This document shows, piece after piece, positions 4,470 through 10,573 of a stretch of 10,573 nucleotides of DNA. Position 1 is the stretch's first letter; the number at the start of each line of letters is the position of its first letter. The notes below the pieces were generated by a model that worked only from the letters and a program-made list of their open reading frames with translations, was not told where the DNA came from and made no database searches. Origin of the DNA: an uncultured archaeon (GTDB lineage Archaea; Thermoproteota; Nitrososphaeria; Nitrososphaerales; Nitrosopumilaceae); contig CALBNQ010000208.1 in NCBI GenBank assembly GCA_937896495.1, positions 1-10,573 of the forward strand. Reading direction: 5' to 3'. A program made the position numbers and the translations under genes.

Positions 4470-6121
4470 TCAGAGGGACCTAATTCTTTTTTATATTTTT
4501 CAATATCAGATTTTTCAATTCGTGCAAATAATGGAGATGGTTCTCCCAGAATATGTCCAGATGAAATCCCTAATTCAGATTGAGATGACCATGGAATTTC
4601 TTGGATATTTCCATCAATTCCAAGTTGATTCCATATTTTTTGTGCAGATTCAGGCACAAATGGGAATATAGCTATGGCCAGACTCCTAACAGCATTTACA
4701 GAGAGATAAACACAATTTGTGGTTCCAGGACCATTTTTCCAAGGTTCCTGGTGTTGAAAGTATTGATTAAAAAACGAAGAAACTTCCATTATTTTCTTTA
4801 GTGCTCGATCCAAATGATTTTGTTCCATCAAAGTAGAAACATCAGTTGCAAGTGATTTGATTTTTTGTTCTGCTTCAGAATCTTGTTCATCAAATGGTTC
4901 AGTGTCAGGAATTTTTCCATCAAATGCTTTTTTTGTAAATCCCAATGCACGATTAACAAAATTTCCAAAATTACCAATCAATTCAGAATTTATTCGAGTT
5001 GTAAAATCATCCCAGTCAAAATTCAAATCATCTTGAGAATAAGGATTGATAGAAACAAGATAGAATCTTAAATAATCAGCAGGATAATATTGTAAAAATT
5101 GTTTTAATCCAATGTACCAATTTCTACTTTTTGAGATTTTTTTTCCTTGTAATGTAAGATGACCACGTGTTGGAATGTAATCAGGTAATTTGTACTCTTG
5201 ATCAATTCCCAACCTCATTGCAGGTAAGAAAAGATAATGATGATACACAATATCTTTACCAATAAAATGATAGATATCAGCAGAATTCCAAAACTCTTTT
5301 CCATCTATTCCCTTGTCATTTAGAAATTTTAATGCAGTTGAAATGTATGCTAAGTGATTATCAAACCAACCATAAAACACCTTGCCATCTGCATCATCAA
5401 GCGGTATAGGAACACCCCAAGGAATATCACGAGTAATATCCCAATCAATCAATCCAGATTTGATCCAATTTTGAACATATTTTTTGACATCTTTTTGAAG
5501 GGTGCTAGTTTCTTCTAACCATTTGGATAAGGAATCACCAAAATTTTTGAGTTTAAAGAAATAATGATTAGTTTTTTCTTTTGTAGGGGTTTGACCACAA
5601 AGAGAACATTTAGGATCAGTAATTTCCTCAGGTACACGTCCACAACTCTCACATAAATCAGAATATTGATCTTCAGCCTTACAATGAGGACAGATTCCTT
5701 TCACATATCTATCAGGAAGAAATTTTTTGTCATTATTACAATAGAATTGAATGATTTCTTTTTCATAAATATGACCAGCATCGTTTAATTTTTTAAAAAC
5801 ATCTTGAACAAATAATATATTTTCTGAAGAACTGGTTTTATAGAAATAATCAAAATCAATTCCAAATGCAGTAAAATCATCATAATCACGTTTGTTCCAA
5901 TGAGCAACATAATCAGCAGTAGTTTTTCCTTCTTTTTCAGATTGAATTAAGATAGGTGTTCCAAAATCATCAGATGCACAAACATAGTATGCCTCAACTC
6001 CATTTTGTTTTAAGAATCTAGTAGTTACATCTGCAGGAAGGTATGTGGATGCAACATGCCCCAAATGAATTTCTCCATTAGCGTATGGTAATGCACTTGT
6101 AATTATGGCTCTTTTATTCAT
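4466..6121 (-). CDS. metG: Methionyl-tRNA synthetase
   Basis: A 551-aa class I aminoacyl-tRNA synthetase that charges tRNA-Met. The HIGH motif is HLGH at 19-22 and the KMSKS motif is KISKS at 328-332. The connective peptide has three Cys pairs of zinc knuckles: C144-x2-C147, C157-x2-C160 and C172-x2-C175. Asp/Thr-rich CASDDFGTP (48-56) and HFIGKDIVYHH (285-295) are typical of MetRS. The C-terminal 190 residues form the helical anticodon-binding domain. There is no C-terminal EMAP-like tRNA-binding extension, so it is shorter than the E. coli enzyme (677 aa). Oddity: the methionine-pocket loop usually reading WFDAPIGY is WFDNHLAY here (252-259). Start ATG 6121, 37 nt after the ahcY stop on the same strand; a weak box A-like cttaact lies near 6153-6147. 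Confidence 0.93.
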   Translation of the reverse strand: MNKRAIITSALPYANGEIHLGHVASTYLPADVTTRFLKQNGVEAYYVCASDDFGTPILIQSEKEGKTTADYVAHWNKRDYDDFTAFGIDFDYFYKTSSSENILFVQDVFKKLNDAGHIYEKEIIQFYCNNDKKFLPDRYVKGICPHCKAEDQYSDLCESCGRVPEEITDPKCSLCGQTPTKEKTNHYFFKLKNFGDSLSKWLEETSTLQKDVKKYVQNWIKSGLIDWDITRDIPWGVPIPLDDADGKVFYGWFDNHLAYISTALKFLNDKGIDGKEFWNSADIYHFIGKDIVYHHYLFLPAMRLGIDQEYKLPDYIPTRGHLTLQGKKISKSRNWYIGLKQFLQYYPADYLRFYLVSINPYSQDDLNFDWDDFTTRINSELIGNFGNFVNRALGFTKKAFDGKIPDTEPFDEQDSEAEQKIKSLATDVSTLMEQNHLDRALKKIMEVSSFFNQYFQHQEPWKNGPGTTNCVYLSVNAVRSLAIAIFPFVPESAQKIWNQLGIDGNIQEIPWSSQSELGISSGHILGEPSPLFARIEKSDIEKYKKELGPSE

Positions 6122-6158
6122 TAGATAGTTTTCAAGAATATGTTAGAGTTAAGAAGTT

Positions 6159-7400
6159 TTACCAGTTATTTGCATATTTTACTTGTTCTGGAGTTAATTT
6201 ATCAATTTTAACATCCATAGCTTTCAATGCATCAAATGCAATTTGAATATCAATTTCTTTAGGAACATCAATGATTTTGTTTTCCATTTTTTTATGATTT
6301 TTAAGAATATACAATACAGACAAAAGTTGATTTGAAAATGATTGAGCCATAACTTCTGGCGGATGTCCTTCTGCAGAAACTAAGTTAGCAAGACGTCCTT
6401 GTCCAATCAAGTAAACTTTTTTGCCATTTTTCAAAGTACATTCATCAAGTGTGGGTCTAACCTCTTTAACGGATTTAGATTTTTTTAGTAAAAAGTCAGC
6501 ATCGATTTCAACATCAAAGTGTCCAACATTACCCATTATTGCACCATCTTTCATTTTCAAAATGTGTTCTTTTCGAATTACACTAGTCATTCCAGTACAC
6601 GTAACAAACATGTCACCAATTTTTGCTGCTTGGGACATTGGCATTACTTCAAATCCATCCATGTGAGCTTCAAGTGCTTTGACAGGGTCAACCTCAGTTA
6701 CAATAACTTTTGAGCCCATTCCATTGCATCGTGATGCAACACCACGACCAACCCAACCATATCCAACCACTACAACACGTTTTGATGCCATTAGTAGATT
6801 CATTGCACGCAAATAGCCATCAATGGTACTTTGACCAGTACCATATCTATTATCAAACATGTGTTTGGTATATGCTTCATTAACTAAAATAACAGGATAT
6901 CTCAATTTACCTTGATTTTCCACTGCTCTAATTCGAGTTACACCAGCAGTAGTTTCTTCAGTTGCTCCCAAAACTTTCATGTCTTTAAATCGCTTATCAA
7001 AGTGTGCTTTGATGTTCATATCTGCACCATCATCAGTGAGAATAGTTGGTTTGTGTTTGAGTACTTGATCAATGGACCAATCATAGTCTTTAACAGATTG
7101 TCCATGCCAGGCATAGACATTGATTCCTTGTGATGCCAAAAATGCTGCAATATTATCTTGAGTTGTTAAAGGATTACCTCCACAAACTGCAACAGTTGCA
7201 CCTAATTCTTTAGCACCCATTAACAAAACAGAAGTTTCTTTTGTAACATGTAAACAAAAACCAAGAGTGATTCCTTTGAGAGGTTTAGATTTCTTTAATC
7301 GATTAATAGTGTTATCCAAAATTTGCATATGAGATCTTGCCCATTCATAAGATAATTTTCCTTCCTTGATCAATTTTGGACTAGATTTTACTTTGCTCAA
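6159..7400 (-). CDS. ahcY: S-adenosylhomocysteine hydrolase (adenosylhomocysteinase)
   Basis: A 413-aa NAD-dependent cytosolic enzyme that splits S-adenosylhomocysteine to adenosine and homocysteine, clearing the product of SAM-dependent methylation. Conserved family segments are in order: TDDGADM (122-128), ATEETTAGVTR (146-156), the catalytic Lys179 and Asp183-Asn184 in AYTKHMFDN, and the NAD-binding GYGWVGRG (213-220). Further on come GNVGHFDVEID and, near the C-terminus, GHPPEVMAQSFSNQ. The length and short C-terminus match archaeal and thermophilic-bacterial forms. Start is TTG 7400: the only alternative initiators before the TAG at 7424-7422 are absent, and a good box A (ttttatag, 7430-7423) sits 26-27 nt upstream. 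It precedes metG on the same strand with a 37-nt gap, a plausible methionine-cycle pairing. Confidence 0.95.
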   Translation of the reverse strand: MSKVKSSPKLIKEGKLSYEWARSHMQILDNTINRLKKSKPLKGITLGFCLHVTKETSVLLMGAKELGATVAVCGGNPLTTQDNIAAFLASQGINVYAWHGQSVKDYDWSIDQVLKHKPTILTDDGADMNIKAHFDKRFKDMKVLGATEETTAGVTRIRAVENQGKLRYPVILVNEAYTKHMFDNRYGTGQSTIDGYLRAMNLLMASKRVVVVGYGWVGRGVASRCNGMGSKVIVTEVDPVKALEAHMDGFEVMPMSQAAKIGDMFVTCTGMTSVIRKEHILKMKDGAIMGNVGHFDVEIDADFLLKKSKSVKEVRPTLDECTLKNGKKVYLIGQGRLANLVSAEGHPPEVMAQSFSNQLLSVLYILKNHKKMENKIIDVPKEIDIQIAFDALKAMDVKIDKLTPEQVKYANNW

Positions 7401-7421
7401 TGAATCACATCTAAAATTACA

Positions 7422-7430
7422 CTATAAAAT
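7422..7430 (-). promoter_or_regulatory. Box A (TATA) of ahcY
   Basis: The minus strand reads attttatag, centred 26 nt before the TTG start at 7400. This is a good archaeal TATA match and supports a leaderless transcript beginning at the non-ATG start codon. Confidence 0.55.
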
Positions 7431-7462
7431 CTTATCAAAGTAAATTTCATAACAAAGGAATG

Positions 7463-7912
7463 CTAAATGATTTTTGAAAAAGATAAAGAAGATTGTTCAA
7501 ACTCTAAATTTTTATAAAAATCATGAGAATTTTTTCGTTGAATTCCAGATTCCAATCTAATTCTGTGACATTTTTTCTCTTTTGCAAATTGAATACAATG
7601 CTTCATAATTTTTTTGCCAATTCCATGATTTTGAAAATTTTCAATTACGATTAATTCTGGAATATACATTTCTAATGAGGAGTTATTCAGTCTGGGAAGA
7701 AGCACAACACTTACCATTCCAATTATTTCAACATCATTCAATTTTGCAACAAAGATCATTTTATCGGAATTTGTGACATAATTTTTTACAAGATTTCTAA
7801 AGGAATCAAGATCAAAATCATCACGAGGCTTAGGACGCCCCAATTGGTACAGCAAATCCAATAGAACAGGAATATCAGAAATTCCAGCAGGACAAATAGT
7901 AATATTTTCCAT
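7463..7912 (-). CDS. GNAT-family N-acetyltransferase
   Basis: A 149-aa single-domain GNAT protein. The acetyl-CoA pyrophosphate-binding motif A is visible as ELIVIENFQNHGIGKKIM (about 86-103), with Q94-x2-G-x-G-K100 as the Q/R-x-x-G-x-G/A loop. Motif B follows: CHRIRLESG (115-123) and then SHDFYKNLEFEQ, the usual end of the fold. It would transfer an acetyl group from acetyl-CoA to an amine on a small molecule or protein; the substrate cannot be told. The start is taken as ATG 7912. The frame opens earlier with TTG at 7924, but a box A-like cttaaatta at 7940-7931 is 24 nt from the ATG and only about 12 nt from the TTG. It is divergent from the Rieske gene and 62 nt upstream of ahcY on the same strand. 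Confidence 0.85.
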   Translation of the reverse strand: MENITICPAGISDIPVLLDLLYQLGRPKPRDDFDLDSFRNLVKNYVTNSDKMIFVAKLNDVEIIGMVSVVLLPRLNNSSLEMYIPELIVIENFQNHGIGKKIMKHCIQFAKEKKCHRIRLESGIQRKNSHDFYKNLEFEQSSLSFSKII

Positions 7913-7930
7913 GATTAGTAACAATCAACA

Positions 7931-7940
7931 TAATTTAAGA
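7931..7940 (-). promoter_or_regulatory. Probable box A of the GNAT gene
   Basis: The minus strand reads tcttaaatta. Its spacing of about 24 nt to the ATG at 7912 decides that start over the in-frame TTG at 7924. Confidence 0.45.
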
Positions 7941-8011
7941 ACATAATGAAAAATTGAATTTGAATAAAAATCAAGAGCAAATGTAAATTGATATGAAATT
8001 TTTGTATTCAA

Positions 8012-8020
8012 GTATAAAAA
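8012..8020 (+). promoter_or_regulatory. TATA box of the Rieske-nadE-cysS unit
   Basis: The sequence gtataaaaa is a close match to archaeal TATA. It would start transcription around 8042, leaving a leader of at most about 10 nt before the ATG at 8051. It lies in the divergent region shared with the GNAT gene. Confidence 0.6.
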
Positions 8021-8050
8021 ACGTGGAATCAACAAAGAAATAAAATCATA

Positions 8051-8386
8051 ATGTACATTAATGACAAAAAATTTTACTCATTATTGACCTGGAAAAAAAT
8101 TGCAGAAAAAGGAGAAATAGAAAAAGGTAAAGGTAAAGCATTCAAAATTGAAGATAAACAGATTGCAATATTTAATCAAGATGGATATCATGCAATGGAT
8201 GATTTGTGTGTACATCAAGATGGTTCAATCGCACCAGGCAAACTTGAAGGGGATATTGTTGAATGTCCATTACATTTTTGGCATTATAATATCAAAACAG
8301 GTGAATTGACAGATTATCTAAAAGATGTCAAATTAGAAACATACTCTGTAGAAACAAGAGATGACGGAATTTACGTAGATATTTAG
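8051..8386 (+). CDS. Rieske-type [2Fe-2S] ferredoxin
   Basis: A 111-aa soluble Rieske-domain protein. The two ligand boxes are C53-x-H55 (DLCVHQDGS) and C72-x2-H75 (ECPLHFWHYN), with 16 residues between, the layout of ferredoxins that feed oxygenases and of NirD-like proteins. It would carry one [2Fe-2S] cluster with two Cys and two His ligands. It lacks an N-terminal membrane anchor or signal and the extra disulfide cysteines of cytochrome bc1 Rieske proteins, so a cytosolic electron carrier is more likely. The redox partner is not in the window: no oxygenase or reductase subunit is adjacent, and the following genes are nadE and cysS. Start ATG 8051 is supported by the TATA box 31-39 nt upstream. 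Confidence 0.88.
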   Translation: MYINDKKFYSLLTWKKIAEKGEIEKGKGKAFKIEDKQIAIFNQDGYHAMDDLCVHQDGSIAPGKLEGDIVECPLHFWHYNIKTGELTDYLKDVKLETYSVETRDDGIYVDI

Positions 8387-8415
8387 AGTCAAAAAATTAA
8401 ATGATTTAAAATTAG

Positions 8416-8429
8416 GTATAATTTTTATT
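8416..8429 (+). promoter_or_regulatory. Possible box A before nadE
   Basis: The sequence ggtataatttttatt lies 25-38 nt before the TTG start of nadE. It could give a separate leaderless nadE-cysS transcript in addition to readthrough from the Rieske gene. Weak evidence in AT-rich DNA. Confidence 0.3.
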
Positions 8430-8453
8430 CTGATATTTTCTGCAAAACAATAA

Positions 8454-9245
8454 TTGAATCAAGAAATAATTAATGAAATTCAAGAACAAGATTATTCAAA
8501 AATTACAAATGTGATTGAAAAATTTTTAGTAGAAAAAATAGAAGAAAGTAATTCAAAAGGAGTGATTTTAGGATTAAGTGGAGGTATAGACTCAGCAGTT
8601 TTAGCATACATTTGTAAAAGAAATCTTAAAGAAAAAACACTTGCAATAATAATGCCAGATACAGAAATCACTCCAAAGTCTGAAACAGAAGATGCATTGA
8701 AAATGATATCACTTACAGGAATTGAATACAAGTTAATCGATATCAATCCAATTGTAAAAGAATATTCAATGTATCTTGAACCAAATGCAAAATCTAAAGG
8801 TAATTTACGAGCAAGAATTAGAACAAACATTTTGTATTACTATGCAAATTCTAAAAATTATTTGGTGTTAGGTTCTAGTGATAAAAGTGAACATATGATA
8901 GGATATTTTACAAAACATGGAGATGGTGCATCAGACATCACTCCAATAATTTCATTATACAAATTACAAGTAAGAGAAATTGCAAAATATTTAGAAGTGC
9001 CAGAAAATATAATTTCAAAAAAGAGCAGCCCACATTTATGGAAAGATCACGAAGCTGAAAATGAATTAGGGATTACCTATGAAGAAATAGATTCGATTCT
9101 GTATTGTTTATTTGAAAAAAAATTATCAGTTGAAGAAACTGAAAAAATCATATTAATTGATAAATCAAAAATAGAAAAAATTCAAGAATTAAACACCAAA
9201 AGTGAGCACAAACGACTATTGGCACAAAAACCAGAGAGGGATTAA
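8454..9245 (+). CDS. nadE: NH3-dependent NAD+ synthetase
   Basis: A 263-aa ATP pyrophosphatase-type enzyme catalysing the last step of NAD synthesis: nicotinic acid adenine dinucleotide + ATP + ammonia to NAD. The P-loop is SGGIDS at 42-47. Other family blocks are IMPDTEIT (66-73), GNLRARIRT (116-124), GSSDKSE (140-146), and TKHGDGASDITPI (153-165), followed by SSPHLW and a late HEAENELGI segment. There is no N-terminal nitrilase/glutaminase domain, so it uses free ammonia, which suits an ammonia-oxidising cell. The start is TTG at 8454, giving MNQEII; this start is likely but not certain. The stop TAA (9243-9245) is one base from the cysS ATG, so the two genes are almost surely cotranscribed. 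The Rieske gene ends 67 nt upstream. Confidence 0.93.
   Translation: MNQEIINEIQEQDYSKITNVIEKFLVEKIEESNSKGVILGLSGGIDSAVLAYICKRNLKEKTLAIIMPDTEITPKSETEDALKMISLTGIEYKLIDINPIVKEYSMYLEPNAKSKGNLRARIRTNILYYYANSKNYLVLGSSDKSEHMIGYFTKHGDGASDITPIISLYKLQVREIAKYLEVPENIISKKSSPHLWKDHEAENELGITYEEIDSILYCLFEKKLSVEETEKIILIDKSKIEKIQELNTKSEHKRLLAQKPERD
9230..9239 (+). promoter_or_regulatory. SD-like ribosome binding site of cysS
   Basis: The sequence ccagagaggg, inside the end of nadE and about 7 nt before the cysS ATG, offers a purine-rich GAGAGG stretch able to pair with a CCUCC-type 16S 3' end. It contrasts with the lead genes of this window, which show no such site, and supports internal initiation within an operon. 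Confidence 0.4.
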
Positions 9246-9246
9246 A

Positions 9247-10573
9247 ATGAAAATTCAAGACACATTGTCAAATTTAGAACAAAAATTAGATGTATCAAAA
9301 AAGATCAAAATTTATCTTTGTGGAGTAACAGTTTATGATGAATCACACATAGGACATGCTAGAACCATAATTGTGTTTGATGTATTAAGAAAATATCTAG
9401 AATCAAAAAAAATAGAGATTGAACTAGTTCAAAATTTCACAGATGTGGATGATAAAATCATTAATCGTGCAAATTCTGAGAATACAACTGCTGAAAAAAT
9501 TAGTACAAAATACATTGAAAATTACTACAGAGATTTTGATAAATTAAATGTGAAAAGAGCAACAAACTATCCAAAAGCAACAGAACATATCGAAGATATA
9601 ATAAAATTTATTGAAAAATTAATTGAAAAACAATTTGCATATTCATCAAAAAATGGAGTGTATTTTGCAGTATCAAAATTTTCAGAATATGGGAAATTAT
9701 CAAAAAAGAAGATAGATGAGTTAGAATCAGGGTCGAGAATAGAAATAGACGAATCAAAAAAAGACCCATTAGACTTTGCAGTATGGAAGTTCTCAGACAT
9801 TGAACCCGTATGGAATAGTCCATGGGGGAAAGGTAGACCAGGATGGCATATCGAATGTTCAGCAATGAGTGTAAAGTATCTTGGAGAGAATTTTGACATT
9901 CATGGTGGTGGACGAGATCTAATATTTCCTCATCACGAAAATGAAATTGCACAATCTGAAGCGTGCACAAATTCACCATTTGCAAAAGTATGGATGCATG
10001 TAGGAATGGTCACAATTAGGGGTGAAAAAATGTCAAAATCATCTGGGAATACAAAATCAATTAAATATGTTTTAGAGAGGTGGGGACCAAATGTAATAAG
10101 GTTATTTTGTTTATCAGGACACTATTCTAAAGTTATAGACTATTCTGAAGATCTGTTAAAAGAAAATTTAACAAAATGGCGGCAAGTTGAAACATGTTAT
10201 TATGAATTAATCCATGCAGATAGTGACAACCAAGAAGAAATTTCTCAAATAATTAAAAAAACAGGCACAGAATTTGATAATTCATTAGAAGATGATCTTA
10301 ATACACATCTTGCATTATCAGCATTTTTCCAATTGGTAAAAGAGACAAACAGATTGGCAGCTGAAGGAAAATTAGGAAAAGAAAATTCAGAAATTGTTAA
10401 AAAAGAATTTCAGAGAATGCAAAATATTTTAGGTTTAAATGTTCCAGAAATATCTGAAAATGAAAAACATGAAATAGATAATTTGATTTTAAATAGAGAA
10501 AAATTAAGAAAAGAAAAACAATTTGATAGTGCAGATGAAATCAGAGATAAATTAAATGGTATGAATATAGAAT
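9247..10573 (+). CDS. cysS: Cysteinyl-tRNA synthetase (3' end outside window)
   Basis: Partial gene: 442 codons from ATG 9247, still open at the window end. The enzyme charges tRNA-Cys. It has the class I motifs HIGH (34-37, preceded by GVTVYDESHIGHART) and KMSKS (261-265, in GEKMSKSSGN). The zinc site that recognises cysteine is complete: Cys25 (YLCGVT), Cys204 (WHIECSAM), and His229/His230 with Glu231 in FPHHENEIAQ. A DALR-type helical domain follows (LEDDLNTHLALSAFF), and the sequence nears the usual C-terminus with FDSADEIRDKLN. About 20-30 codons or fewer should remain, judging by the usual family length. It is directly behind nadE with a 1-nt gap and an SD-like site. Its presence means Cys-tRNA is made directly, so the SepRS/SepCysS route is not needed. 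Confidence 0.95.
   Translation, partial: MKIQDTLSNLEQKLDVSKKIKIYLCGVTVYDESHIGHARTIIVFDVLRKYLESKKIEIELVQNFTDVDDKIINRANSENTTAEKISTKYIENYYRDFDKLNVKRATNYPKATEHIEDIIKFIEKLIEKQFAYSSKNGVYFAVSKFSEYGKLSKKKIDELESGSRIEIDESKKDPLDFAVWKFSDIEPVWNSPWGKGRPGWHIECSAMSVKYLGENFDIHGGGRDLIFPHHENEIAQSEACTNSPFAKVWMHVGMVTIRGEKMSKSSGNTKSIKYVLERWGPNVIRLFCLSGHYSKVIDYSEDLLKENLTKWRQVETCYYELIHADSDNQEEISQIIKKTGTEFDNSLEDDLNTHLALSAFFQLVKETNRLAAEGKLGKENSEIVKKEFQRMQNILGLNVPEISENEKHEIDNLILNREKLRKEKQFDSADEIRDKLNGMNIE

Noticed and set aside
4601..5071. Plus-strand open frames opposite metG
   Set aside because: They are shadows of the anticodon-binding domain of metG; no motif or promoter.
6421..7133. Plus-strand open frames opposite ahcY
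   Set aside because: They are antisense to conserved ahcY motifs and have Phe/Ser/His-rich products without family features.
8492..8830. Open frame of 112 codons on the minus strand inside nadE
   Set aside because: It is a shadow of nadE, which carries all NAD synthetase motifs on the plus strand.
9567..9985. Two overlapping minus-strand open frames of 110 and 125 codons inside cysS
   Set aside because: They are antisense to the catalytic core of cysS and have biased, Phe/Ile/Ser-rich content typical of shadows in AT-rich genes.

Overview
The window looks like chromosomal DNA of a marine ammonia-oxidising archaeon of the Nitrosopumilus type (Thaumarchaeota/Nitrososphaerota). This is an inference from content: AT-rich DNA, densely packed short intergenic regions, archaeal TATA (box A)-like elements about 24-28 nt before start codons, frequent TTG/GTG starts, a separate B12-binding subunit of methylmalonyl-CoA mutase, an archaeal SelB-like protein without GTPase motifs, and an M1 aminopeptidase of the tricorn-interacting-factor kind. 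No rRNA, tRNA, IS element, CRISPR array or phage gene was found.

Layout. Positions 1-347 (minus) hold the N-terminus of an M1 aminopeptidase, transcribed away from the methylmalonyl-CoA mutase small subunit (442-864, plus). Positions 865-1274 hold a 32-codon Cys-containing small ORF (939-1037, minus) and a candidate structured RNA (about 1158-1268, plus). A long run of minus-strand genes follows. In order of transcription it is: GNAT acetyltransferase (7912-7463), S-adenosylhomocysteinase ahcY (7400-6159), methionyl-tRNA synthetase metG (6121-4466), an alpha/beta hydrolase overlapping metG by 4 nt (4469-3711), a SelB-like translation-factor relative (3661-2741), a 39-aa zinc-ribbon protein (2696-2577), ketol-acid reductoisomerase ilvC (2537-1539) and a 62-aa Cys-rich protein (1463-1275). 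On the plus strand from 8051 come a Rieske-type ferredoxin, ammonia-dependent NAD synthetase nadE and cysteinyl-tRNA synthetase cysS, which is cut by the window end.

How the genes fit together. Most of the content is housekeeping. ahcY and metG both touch methionine/SAM metabolism. ilvC serves branched-chain amino acid synthesis. nadE and cysS are separated by one base and probably cotranscribed. The mutase subunit would serve succinyl-CoA formation in the 3-hydroxypropionate/4-hydroxybutyrate carbon cycle of these archaea. Several genes seem to have their own promoter with the start codon at or near the predicted transcription start (leaderless), whereas cysS has a purine-rich SD-like stretch.

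I see no obvious new multi-gene system. The points most worth checking are the candidate RNA at 1158-1268, three very small Cys-rich proteins (two under 40 aa), the changed methionine-pocket loop in MetRS, and the motif-less SelB-like protein.
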